A DNA stretch of 6,692 bases from an uncultured Clostridium sp. (lineage in GTDB: Bacteria; Bacillota; Clostridia; Lachnospirales; Lachnospiraceae). A program made the position numbers and the translations under genes. Location: assembly GCA_958349075.1 (NCBI GenBank), contig CATWBR010000249.1, positions 1 to 6,692 of the forward strand, read 5' to 3'. Below, one piece after another: positions 1-6,654 of this stretch. The notes under the pieces are model-generated. The model did no database searches. It saw only the letters and a list, made by a program, of their open reading frames with translations, and was not told the DNA's origin. Numbering within the stretch: position 1 is the stretch's first letter; each line of letters starts with the position of its first letter.

Positions 1-8
1 ATCTTATT

Positions 9-1322
9 CTATTTGCCGATAAAATACCGGGCCATGGCCAGTATGTCCTGCGGTCTCTCCCGCAGCGGCGGGATATAGAGAGACAGGGGCGCAATTCTGT
101 AAAACAGATCGCTCCTCATCTTGCCGGTATCCATAAGAACCTGGGGATCCTCATTGATTGCGCTGACAATCCGGCAGTTGATCGGATACATCTTATGGCC
201 TCCGACCCTCATGGCTTTTCTCTCCTGCAGGACGCGCAGCAGTTTCGTCTGCATGGAAACCTGCATGGAATTCAGTTCATCCAAAAACAGCGTTCCGTTC
301 TTCGCCAGCTCGAAGAGGCCTTCCGAATCCACCGCTCCGGTATAGGCGCCCCTGACTGTCCCAAAAAGGATACTCTCCAGCAGGTTCTCCGGAATTGCCG
401 CACAGTTCACCGGTATAAACGGCTCCTTTCCCCTCTTACTGAAATTATGGATGCTCTGGGCAAAAACTTCTTTTCCGGTTCCTGTCTCGCCGACTATCAG
501 CAGATTCCGATCCACCCCGGCAATTGTCTGGGCATCTCTGATGGTATCCACTAAAACCTTGCTCTCCCCGACAATGTCCAGAAAAGAGTAGGAGGTGTCA
601 TTCTCCTCTTTGTGTTTTTCGTCCTTCAAATCCCTCAGGCGGAGGCGGCGCTTCAGCTCCGTAATCTCACGGAGTGTTTCCTGCGCCTTCCTGTCATCCT
701 GGATAATTGTATATGCCAATATATTTTTTCCATGGTAAGCAAACGGGTAGGTGCTGTACATCAGCGGGCGGTAGACATAATTTTTCGCCCTGGCAGGATT
801 ATCACTGTATTTGTCTATGATCGGGACTCCCGTCTCAATGACATCCCTGTGTTCGTGCTCATCCTCCGTACGGTAATTGTAAAAGTCGGCCAGAGAGCGG
901 TGATAAAGCTGCTCCCGGCTCATGCCGTAATATTTGGCGGCCATGCTGCTGACGATTACGATTTCTCCCTTTGCGTTAGTTCCCATAACATCAAGTTTTT
1001 CAACAATCTCCTTGTAACATTCACGCTGAATTCTGGGGTTGTCGAAGCTGGTCAGGTTATCCAGGAAATAAATCGTCCCACCCTCCCAGACCTCCGTCTT
1101 GCAGTCGTAGGTATCCCCCCACGGTGAACCGAGAAGCTCTCCGCCGTCCTCCGTCACCTGTCCGGTAAAACAGGAGCCGAACTCCTTTCCGATCCATTCA
1201 CCCAGCTTTGCAGCCTTCTTTGCATACTGATTCACCCAGAGTATTTTCCCGCCATGGTCCGTCATGATAACCTCCTGATCCATGCGGTCTAAAACCTTCT
1301 CCAGTATACCTGTACTCTCCAT
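9..1322 (-). CDS. PAS-domain sigma-54-dependent transcriptional activator, truncated by an in-frame stop
   Basis: Enhancer-binding activator of RNA polymerase carrying sigma-54, 437 codons as read. Residues 5-90 and about 100-205 look like two PAS-type sensor modules, followed by a charged, probably coiled-coil linker (about 211-240) and an AAA+ domain from about 245. Visible AAA+ motifs are Walker A GETGTGKE (278-285), the sigma-54 contact loop as GAYTGA (325-330, Phe replaced by Tyr), Walker B LFLDE (345-349), the arginine-finger region RSDLFYR (403-409) and RERPQDI (421-427). The frame then stops at TAG (9-11) after 'ARYFIGK'. Family members normally continue with the rest of the AAA+ lid (WPGNVREL region) and a Fis-type helix-turn-helix, both absent here. 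The codons after the TAG read Asn-Lys, matching the usual 'FIxKYNxK' continuation, so a point nonsense change or sequencing error is likely. The ATG at 1322 has only a weak GGGGAG upstream (1335-1340, 12-base spacing). The target genes are not evident. Family assignment is secure; whether the product functions is not. Confidence 0.9.
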   Translation of the reverse strand: MESTGILEKVLDRMDQEVIMTDHGGKILWVNQYAKKAAKLGEWIGKEFGSCFTGQVTEDGGELLGSPWGDTYDCKTEVWEGGTIYFLDNLTSFDNPRIQRECYKEIVEKLDVMGTNAKGEIVIVSSMAAKYYGMSREQLYHRSLADFYNYRTEDEHEHRDVIETGVPIIDKYSDNPARAKNYVYRPLMYSTYPFAYHGKNILAYTIIQDDRKAQETLREITELKRRLRLRDLKDEKHKEENDTSYSFLDIVGESKVLVDTIRDAQTIAGVDRNLLIVGETGTGKEVFAQSIHNFSKRGKEPFIPVNCAAIPENLLESILFGTVRGAYTGAVDSEGLFELAKNGTLFLDELNSMQVSMQTKLLRVLQERKAMRVGGHKMYPINCRIVSAINEDPQVLMDTGKMRSDLFYRIAPLSLYIPPLRERPQDILAMARYFIGK

Positions 1323-1376
1323 GGTAATTTCCCGCTCCCCGGCGGACTGCCTCGATAGAGAACAGAAAGCGCCGTT

Positions 1377-2432
1377 TTACTGCATCCTTCCGTCTCCGCC
1401 TATTGTGTAACCGTCTATCACTGTATTTGCCGCCATGCTGCCGTCCTCATAGAAGTAATACCATTCGGAAGGAGAAAGCTGGTACCAGCCGACAGCCATG
1501 GCTCCGGTGGAATCCGTATAATACCACTTGTCATTCAGGTTGAGCCAGCCGGTCAGCATCCTGCATTCTGCGTCCATGTAGTACCATTTGCCGTTGATAG
1601 AGCGCCAGCCGGTAACTGCGTATCCATTCTCATCAAAGTAGTACCAGGTACCCAGAACATAGCGCCAGCCGTTTACCGCCTCGACTCCGCTCTCATCGGT
1701 GTAGCGGCGTCCGGTGCGATCCTGGCGCCAGCGTCCGCCCACTTCTCCCAGATTGTCCACGAATGAATCCTCGGAGGTAACATAGGCTCCGCTTCTTCTA
1801 TAACTTGCATCGTTGCTGTTCTTTGAGGTGGCTCTTACCTCGTAAAAATAATTTGCTTCTTTGGTAATATACTCCGTCAGGTCTACATTCGTACCCTCCA
1901 GTGTCAGAGTCGTCACATACTCATCATCACCGCGGTAAAGCCTGAGCTGATACGCCGTAGCATATTGGACTTTCTTCCAGACGGCCTTTGTCTTCGTCAA
2001 ATCACTCCATCCGGCTTTCTCAGTCTGTCCAAGCTGCACAACCGGATAATAGGTTGCCTTAACAACCAGGTTGCCATCCTCATTTCTTTTAGCCGAAACA
2101 AAATCCGCTCCGCTGACGGTGCTCTTCTTGGAAGAGTAGGAGCCGTTAAATGATTTTCCACTTCCCGGAACAAGGGTAACCGTTGCCGTCACTTTTGAGC
2201 CCGGGCTCCATTTGGTCAGCTCCTTGCTCCAGGACACATCCTCGACCTCATAGCCGCTTCCTGTCGTTAATGTAGGTTCCAGAATCTCTCCGCCGTCATT
2301 GTCATAGTTATTCTTGAACGTCACTCTAATACTGGCAATCGTTGTATCCGCATATGCTGTAAAAGCGCTGCCCGCTATGATCAGTGCCGCCGCAAAACCG
2401 ATGCATAATCCCCTTGCTCTTCTCCTGAACAT
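1377..2432 (-). CDS. Secreted cell-wall-binding repeat protein (shorter paralogue)
   Basis: Exported protein of 351 residues, probably held on the cell surface by its C-terminal repeats. Residues 1-28 form a signal peptide: an Arg-rich start, a hydrophobic core (about 10-24) and a likely signal peptidase I site after AYA (26-28). Residues 29-130 are a family-specific domain of unknown function. Residues about 140-205 look like a fibronectin-III-type beta sandwich (AVWKKVQYATAYQLRLYRG, then YFYEVRATS). Residues 231-337 carry cell-wall/choline-binding-type repeats, including three exact 20-residue units starting GW at 255, 275 and 295, with WYY at the core of each. The C-terminal end 'GSMAANT...GGDG' is typical of clostridial members. 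No catalytic domain is present; automatic labels such as N-acetylmuramoyl-L-alanine amidase would rest on the repeats alone. It is a paralogue of the gene just upstream (2531-3778) and probably shares its transcript. The start ATG has AGAGAGG 7 bases upstream. The ligand is unknown; choline binding is not demonstrated. Confidence 0.9.
   Translation of the reverse strand: MFRRRARGLCIGFAAALIIAGSAFTAYADTTIASIRVTFKNNYDNDGGEILEPTLTTGSGYEVEDVSWSKELTKWSPGSKVTATVTLVPGSGKSFNGSYSSKKSTVSGADFVSAKRNEDGNLVVKATYYPVVQLGQTEKAGWSDLTKTKAVWKKVQYATAYQLRLYRGDDEYVTTLTLEGTNVDLTEYITKEANYFYEVRATSKNSNDASYRRSGAYVTSEDSFVDNLGEVGGRWRQDRTGRRYTDESGVEAVNGWRYVLGTWYYFDENGYAVTGWRSINGKWYYMDAECRMLTGWLNLNDKWYYTDSTGAMAVGWYQLSPSEWYYFYEDGSMAANTVIDGYTIGGDGRMQ
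1422..1742 (-). repeat. Cell-wall-binding repeat array, about 60-base period
   Basis: Coding repeats inside the shorter secreted protein (its residues 231-337). Three units are exactly 60 bases long (1611-1670, 1551-1610, 1491-1550), each opening with codons for Gly-Trp and carrying a W-Y-Y core. They are flanked by a degenerate, Arg-rich first unit (1671-1742) and a longer terminal unit (1422-1490). The plus strand shows the recurrent string 'gccagcc' at the unit boundaries. The spacing and composition are those of the cell-wall/choline-binding repeat family. Confidence 0.85.
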
Positions 2433-2439
2433 ACCAATA

Positions 2440-2446
2440 CCTCTCT
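2440..2446 (-). promoter_or_regulatory. Ribosome binding site of the shorter secreted protein
   Basis: AGAGAGG on the minus strand, 7 bases before the ATG at 2432. It is about 20 bases downstream of the 3' arm of the inverted repeat at 2467-2514. Confidence 0.65.
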
Positions 2447-2466
2447 TCTTATAATTTTATGCAGCC

Positions 2467-2514
2467 GTTCAGAACCCTCACCGTTGTCGCATCGCACAAT
2501 ATTCCTTTCTGAAC
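2467..2514 (-). repeat. Inverted repeat in the leader between the two secreted-protein genes
   Basis: A perfect 8-base inverted repeat, GTTCAGAA (2514-2507) and TTCTGAAC (2474-2467), encloses 32 bases. Inside it, TTGT-G-CG and CG-ACAA can form a second small stem around ATG. No T-run follows, so it does not look like an intrinsic terminator. It may stabilise or regulate the mRNA ahead of the ribosome site at 2440-2446. Biological relevance is unproven. Confidence 0.4.
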
Positions 2515-2530
2515 AGTTACAGTTTATATA

Positions 2531-3778
2531 CTATCTTCGCCATACTCCGTCCGCTCCCACATTAAAGGTGCTGATCGTTGTGTTTACAGCCATGCTCCCA
2601 TCTCCCGGATAAAAATAATACCAGTTTCCTCCCACCTGGGTCCAGCCCTCGCACATCACGCCGTTCTCTCCCAGATAATACCTCTTCCCGTTGCTGTCCA
2701 GCCACTGATTCTTAAACATCGCCCCTTCGGTCCCATCCGGACCCGGGTTTAAAAAGTACCAGCCATTGGTCGCCTGCACCCAGCCCTTTCTCATTGCTCC
2801 GTTGTTGTCCAGGTAATACCAGTTGCCGTTCTTCTCCTGCCAGCCTGTCAGCATCCATCCGTCCTTGTCGAACAGATACCAGATATTGTTGATAAACAGC
2901 CAGGAATCCTTCTGGTAGGTACCGTCGGGATAGCGGTACCACCAACGGCTTCCGTCCTGGATCCAGCCGACCTGGGACGTGGAATTATTTGCCGCGCTGT
3001 TCGTATTATTATAATCAATTTTACCCGATCCGTCTGAAACAGACTCTTTTGCAATATAAACTTCATCAGACTCCGTCCAGTCGCTGCTGTCTGCATAATC
3101 TTTCTGGTTATCGCCCGATGGCGTGGAACGCACTTTAAAGGAATACGTTCCCGCACTCGTCATGTACGGATAAAAATTGATTGTTGTGCCTTTGTATGCC
3201 TTCACCTTGTATATGGCGCTGCTTCCTTTGTAGAGGGTCACGTCATAGGCATCCACGCCGCTCACCTTATCCCACTTTGCATGCCCCAGCTGGTTCTGTT
3301 TCCACTCTGCCTCATCGGGAGCCTCGTATTCGCCCTTCACCGGCTTTGTCTTCACCGTCACAATCAGGGTATCATAGCCCTTTCTCGATGCAGAAACAAA
3401 GGTTCCCCCTTTTACTGTTACATTGCTGGCCTTATAGGTTCCGACGAATCCGTAAGTATCCGGATCCTCCGCCTCCAGCCACACCTTAAGCGTATATGTA
3501 CTTCCTATCTTAACATCTTTTGACGTAGAACTTACCCACTGCGCCTCGCTTGCCGTGTATCTGTCATTGCCCGCACGCACGTTGAAGCCGCTGTCCTTCC
3601 CCGCTTCCAGATCAGGAAGGCTCTCTCCCGCCTCTAAATCCAAATCCAGGTTAATGGAAACTTTACTGATTGTCTTTCTGGATGAAGCGGCGTAGGAAAC
3701 AACTGCCGCTCCGAATACCATACAGGCTGCCATGCATATTGAAACAAGCGGACCAATCCACCTGCGTTCTCTTTTCAT
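2531..3778 (-). CDS. Secreted cell-wall-binding repeat protein (longer paralogue)
   Basis: Exported surface protein of 415 residues from the ATG at 3778. The frame is open to a GTG at 3829 (432 residues), but GGAGAGG (3788-3794) sits 9 bases before the ATG, while the GTG falls about 10 bases after the predicted transcription start and has no ribosome site. The ATG also gives a standard signal peptide: MKRERRW, a hydrophobic stretch, and a cleavage site near VVSYA-AS (about residue 30). Residues about 33-150 form a domain of unknown function related to that of the downstream paralogue (shared GGTFVSASRK / GADFVSAKRN). Residues about 160-222 resemble a fibronectin-III module. A Ser/Asn/Gly-rich linker (about 243-269) leads to about six aromatic repeats (270-400) of the cell-wall/choline-binding type, such as GWQEKNGNWYYLD, ending in 'GSMAVNT...GADGVW'. 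There is no enzymatic domain, so an adhesive or structural role is inferred. It is first in the probable secreted-protein operon, directly behind the promoter at 3845-3873. Confidence 0.9.
   Translation of the reverse strand: MKRERRWIGPLVSICMAACMVFGAAVVSYAASSRKTISKVSINLDLDLEAGESLPDLEAGKDSGFNVRAGNDRYTASEAQWVSSTSKDVKIGSTYTLKVWLEAEDPDTYGFVGTYKASNVTVKGGTFVSASRKGYDTLIVTVKTKPVKGEYEAPDEAEWKQNQLGHAKWDKVSGVDAYDVTLYKGSSAIYKVKAYKGTTINFYPYMTSAGTYSFKVRSTPSGDNQKDYADSSDWTESDEVYIAKESVSDGSGKIDYNNTNSAANNSTSQVGWIQDGSRWWYRYPDGTYQKDSWLFINNIWYLFDKDGWMLTGWQEKNGNWYYLDNNGAMRKGWVQATNGWYFLNPGPDGTEGAMFKNQWLDSNGKRYYLGENGVMCEGWTQVGGNWYYFYPGDGSMAVNTTISTFNVGADGVWRR
2579..2971 (-). repeat. Cell-wall-binding repeat array, irregular 19-25 residue units
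   Basis: Coding repeats inside the longer secreted protein, with about six units of 19-25 residues. Each has a leading (G)W and an aromatic core (WWY, WYL, WYY, WYF, RYY, WYY). The fourth unit carries an insertion (NPGPDGTEGAMF), a form common in clostridial arrays. The first and last units match those of the downstream paralogue, which indicates that the whole architecture was duplicated rather than only the repeats. Confidence 0.83.
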
Positions 3779-3787
3779 CTTCCTCAT

Positions 3788-3794
3788 CCTCTCC
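3788..3794 (-). promoter_or_regulatory. Ribosome binding site that decides the start at 3778
   Basis: GGAGAGG on the minus strand, 9 bases before the ATG at 3778. It lies inside the longer open frame that begins at GTG 3829 and is the reason for preferring the shorter protein. Confidence 0.75.
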
Positions 3795-3844
3795 GGCGGA
3801 AAAAACCTTTCTATTGCTGAATTTTCCACTATTTTTATGTTTTT

Positions 3845-3873
3845 ATTATAAAGCGTTCCTCTATGACAGTCAA
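3845..3873 (-). promoter_or_regulatory. Housekeeping (sigma-A type) promoter for the secreted-protein operon
   Basis: On the minus strand, a -35 box TTGACT (3873-3868) and a perfect -10 box TATAAT (3850-3845) are separated by exactly 17 bases. The predicted transcription start is an A near 3838, giving a leader of about 60 bases before the ATG at 3778. The match to consensus is near perfect, so strong basal transcription is expected unless a repressor acts here. Confidence 0.85.
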
Positions 3874-3983
3874 CTTACGATATTCTTGCGAAGAAATGCA
3901 CTGGAAGAGTTACCGGGCACGGTATGAACAGTAACCTGGAAGATGGTGGCAATCAGACACGGAGAGGAGTTGAATGATTTGGT

Positions 3984-4016
3984 AAAGGCCCCGGAAAATA
4001 CTGCTTCCCGGAGCCT
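3984..4016 (-). terminator. Possible weak intrinsic terminator after the kinase gene
   Basis: On the minus strand AGGCTCCGG and CCGGGGCCT can pair over 9 base pairs (one G-U), with two further A-T pairs beyond a bulged G. The hairpin begins 57 bases after the kinase stop codon. Only three T residues follow (CCTTTACC), so termination may be inefficient or need Rho. The strong promoter downstream is consistent with a transcription-unit boundary here. Confidence 0.4.
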
Positions 4017-4072
4017 GTTTACTCATATTATCAGATTTCATGGGCGCTCTTTTCGTATCCATTAAAATCAAT

Positions 4073-6649
4073 TTACAGCCATTTCTCCAATGTCTTTTTT
4101 AACTGCTTAGGATCAATCGGCTTTGCCAGATGTTCGTTCATTCCGGATTCCGCCGTCTTTTGCCGATCGTCGGCAAAGGCGTTGGCGGTCATGGCAATAA
4201 TTGGGATGGTTTTGGCATCCTCTCTCTCCAGTGCCCGGATGGCTTTCGTTGAAGTGCAGCCGTCCATAACCGGCATCTGCATATCCATGAAAATCAAATC
4301 ATAATAGCCGGGTGCAGATTCCCGGAATTGCTCAAGCGCCGTCTTTCCGTTATCGGCAATATCTACCGTGACACCCATCATTCTCAGCAGTTCGGCGGCT
4401 ATCTCCTGGTTCAGGGCATTATCCTCCACGAGCAATATCCGTTTTCCCGTATCTAACGGCATCTTTTCAAAATGCCGTTCCGGCGCCGCCGGTTCGGAAA
4501 CCTCCAGGAACCGTTTGAGATTGGAGGCCAGCCGCGATAAAAAGAGCGGTTTGGTGATAAAACCATTGACCCCGGCCGATGTCGCCCTGTCCAGGTATTC
4601 TGAGAAGTCATAGGAAGAGATCAGGATAACCGGAAGGCTGTTTCCCAGATTTTCCCGTATCTTACGGGTTGTCTCTATCCCATCCAGCCCCGGCATCTTT
4701 AAATCCAGAATCGCCGCAAAATAGTCCCGGCCGGATGTGTGCATTGCTATTGCTTTATCTAAGGCCTCCCGGCCGTTTGTCACCCATTCCGTCCTGATCC
4801 CCAGGGCTTCAAGACGTTTACAGGTGTTAATGCAGGTAATTTCATCATCATCGGCTATCAGGACTGACATTCCCCGCAGGGCTTTATTATCAATTTCCCC
4901 CTCCGTCTGTTTCAGATAAACCGATGCGGTGAATCTGCTGCCCCGCCCGTATTCGCTTTCGACCCGGATCTGCCCGCCCATCTTTTCGACTACGCTTTTA
5001 CAAATGGAGAGTCCCAGCCCGGTCCCCTGGACTGAATGGATCCGTTCGTCATCCGCCCGTTCAAACGGCTCAAAAATGCGGTCAAGAAATTCCGCCTTCA
5101 TCCCAATTCCGTTGTCCTCCACTGCAAATTCATAGCAGCCTGTCAGATTAATGCCGGATGGCCGTTCAAAAATTTCCAGCCGGATGATTCCGCCCTCTTC
5201 GGTATACTTAATTGCATTGGTCAGCAGATTCATAATAAGCTGCTGCAGGCGCTGCATATCGCCCAGGACAAATTCATGGCATATATCGTTAAGATGTATT
5301 TGAAACTGCAGGCGCTTTTCGTCTATCAGAGGCTGTACCATGGACACCACGCTCTGGACCAGTTCCGACAGATTGACCGCCTCCTCCGTCAGGTCAATCC
5401 TGCCGCTCTCTATCTTGGACATATCGAGGACTTCATTAATAATGCTCAGAAGCAGCCTGGATGACGTTTCTATTTTGTCCAGACAGCCCTCCAGGCGTTC
5501 CTCATTATTGAGGTGGGATCTCGCGATGGTCACCATTCCCATGATTGCATTCATTGGAGTACGGATGTCATGGCTCATCCTGGAAAGAAAATCTGATTTT
5601 GCCCGGCTGGCCTTCTCCAGTTCAGCCGTTATCTGCTTTTCCTTCTGAAGCGCCTCCCTCAAATCGGTCAGAAGGCTCATCTCCTCTGTCATATTGGTAT
5701 AAGTTGCGTAATAGATACGGCACTCTTCGGATTCCTGGCGCAGGCTCAGATCCGCACTCACCCATACGTAAGAGCCGTCTCCGCAGAGCAGCCGGTACTT
5801 TTTCACGCTGAAATTATCCTTTTTAAACCCTTCCGAATATTCCCGGCGCACCCGCCCGTTGTCCGGTTCCGGAATATTGGCAAAAAAGTCGTCGAAATAC
5901 TCCCCTTCTAAAGCCGCCACGCTGCGATCCGGAACGACCGCATTCTCCGCCGTCCGCGCAATCTTAAGCATGCGGTACATCCCCAGATTGCCATATAACG
6001 GCTTAGCCCTTCCATCGGGATACATGCACACAAGAATCACTCCGGCCGAAATCGAGTCCAGAAGCTCATATGCGGTATCAGCCCTCTCCTGCGAAGCTTT
6101 AAGGGAAGTCTCCAAAAGCTTCTGGTATTCTCCGCTGCTCTGCGCAAACCTGGCTTTTAAAAGAAACACACCGATAATCTGCGCTATGGTTATCACGACT
6201 TCGTGCATCTCACAGTCTGTTTCCCAATCGCTGCGCTGCTGCCGGGAATCAGTAATTCCCAGACAGGCGGCAAGCTGCCCATGATACTCAATCGGCGCCT
6301 GAAGAACGGATCTGAAGCCGAGCCGTACCAGGATTTCAGCCTGTTCCGGCGGGAGTGTATCCGCGCTCCAAAAAACGGTTTTGCCGCCTGTGGCAAAATC
6401 ATCTTCATAGATGGACAGACGTTTCCACTCCGTCCCCTCCATATCCCACGGAGACTCCGTTAAACCGGAAACAGTCCAGAAGTAAGTCTTGCCGAACCTG
6501 CTGTCCTGCTCCAAAACGTATACACTGTCAGCCGAAAATTCCATTCCCACCAGTGCCAGCACCCGGCGGACCGCAATGTCAAAATCCTTTTCCTGCCACA
6601 ATATATCTAAGATGTGCGTTTTCAACTGACTATATTTTTCTGTTTTCAT
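4073..6649 (-). CDS. Soluble hybrid sensor histidine kinase with GAF, PAS and two receiver domains
   Basis: Cytoplasmic phosphorelay kinase of 858 residues from the ATG at 6649. That start is chosen because GGAGG (6655-6659) lies 5 bases upstream; the earlier in-frame ATG at 6679 has no ribosome site. Domains in order: GAF-like sensor (about 20-165), PAS/PAC (about 200-320), coiled-coil connector (about 330-355), HisKA with H-box SHDIRTPMNAIMG (phospho-acceptor His360), HATPase with N-box NLLTNAIKYT (474-483), G1 DNGIGM (512-517), FEPFER and G2 GTGLGLSI (542-549). Receiver 1 (about 594-715) has the acidic DDD (600-602), Asp649, Ser678 and Lys700. Receiver 2 (about 736-858) has ED (742-743), Asp789, Thr821 and Lys843. 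Both receivers keep all phosphorylation residues. There is no signal peptide, membrane segment, HPt or DNA-binding output, so an intracellular signal and a separate HPt or response partner are inferred. It lies upstream of the secreted-protein pair, with a promoter in between, so a functional link is only positional. Confidence 0.93.
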   Translation of the reverse strand: MKTEKYSQLKTHILDILWQEKDFDIAVRRVLALVGMEFSADSVYVLEQDSRFGKTYFWTVSGLTESPWDMEGTEWKRLSIYEDDFATGGKTVFWSADTLPPEQAEILVRLGFRSVLQAPIEYHGQLAACLGITDSRQQRSDWETDCEMHEVVITIAQIIGVFLLKARFAQSSGEYQKLLETSLKASQERADTAYELLDSISAGVILVCMYPDGRAKPLYGNLGMYRMLKIARTAENAVVPDRSVAALEGEYFDDFFANIPEPDNGRVRREYSEGFKKDNFSVKKYRLLCGDGSYVWVSADLSLRQESEECRIYYATYTNMTEEMSLLTDLREALQKEKQITAELEKASRAKSDFLSRMSHDIRTPMNAIMGMVTIARSHLNNEERLEGCLDKIETSSRLLLSIINEVLDMSKIESGRIDLTEEAVNLSELVQSVVSMVQPLIDEKRLQFQIHLNDICHEFVLGDMQRLQQLIMNLLTNAIKYTEEGGIIRLEIFERPSGINLTGCYEFAVEDNGIGMKAEFLDRIFEPFERADDERIHSVQGTGLGLSICKSVVEKMGGQIRVESEYGRGSRFTASVYLKQTEGEIDNKALRGMSVLIADDDEITCINTCKRLEALGIRTEWVTNGREALDKAIAMHTSGRDYFAAILDLKMPGLDGIETTRKIRENLGNSLPVILISSYDFSEYLDRATSAGVNGFITKPLFLSRLASNLKRFLEVSEPAAPERHFEKMPLDTGKRILLVEDNALNQEIAAELLRMMGVTVDIADNGKTALEQFRESAPGYYDLIFMDMQMPVMDGCTSTKAIRALEREDAKTIPIIAMTANAFADDRQKTAESGMNEHLAKPIDPKQLKKTLEKWL

Positions 6650-6654
6650 ACGTT

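Larger units (their letters stand above)
3779..4072 (-). other. Intergenic region between the kinase and the secreted-protein operon
   Basis: This 294-base gap holds, in transcription order, the hairpin at 3986-4016, a short palindrome TACCG-GGCA-CGGTA (3911-3924), the promoter at 3845-3873, a leader of about 60 bases and the ribosome site at 3788-3794. A 50-codon frame at 4062-3910 lacks a ribosome site and overlaps the hairpin, so I do not call it a gene. Confidence 0.6.

Noticed and set aside
612..1127. Plus-strand open frame of 171 codons
   Set aside because: It lies wholly antisense to the PAS region of the sigma-54 activator, whose conserved motifs prove the minus-strand frame, and it shows no domain of its own.
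2433..2470. Possible -10 box TATAAG just before the shorter secreted-protein gene
   Set aside because: No acceptable -35 box lies 16-18 bases upstream, and transcription from it would begin on top of the ribosome binding site.
1422..2971. Regular 60-base repeats that might suggest CRISPR or tandem satellite DNA
   Set aside because: They keep the reading frame and encode 20-residue Gly-Trp/Tyr-Tyr units; the similarity is at the protein level, and there are no identical repeats separated by unique spacers.
3910..4062. A 50-codon minus-strand frame starting MDTKRAPMKSDN between the kinase and the secreted-protein operon
   Set aside because: It has no ribosome binding site at any of its ATG codons, overlaps the terminator-like hairpin, and its sequence resembles no family I recognise.
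5645..6200. Hydrophobic stretch VVITIAQIIGVFLLK in the kinase as a membrane segment
   Set aside because: It sits at the expected last helix of the GAF domain, is single and short, and no signal or second membrane segment is present.
5036..6284. Plus-strand open frames of about 140 codons (5036-5464 and 5859-6284)
   Set aside because: Both are antisense shadows of the histidine kinase; their translations show no recognisable motif.
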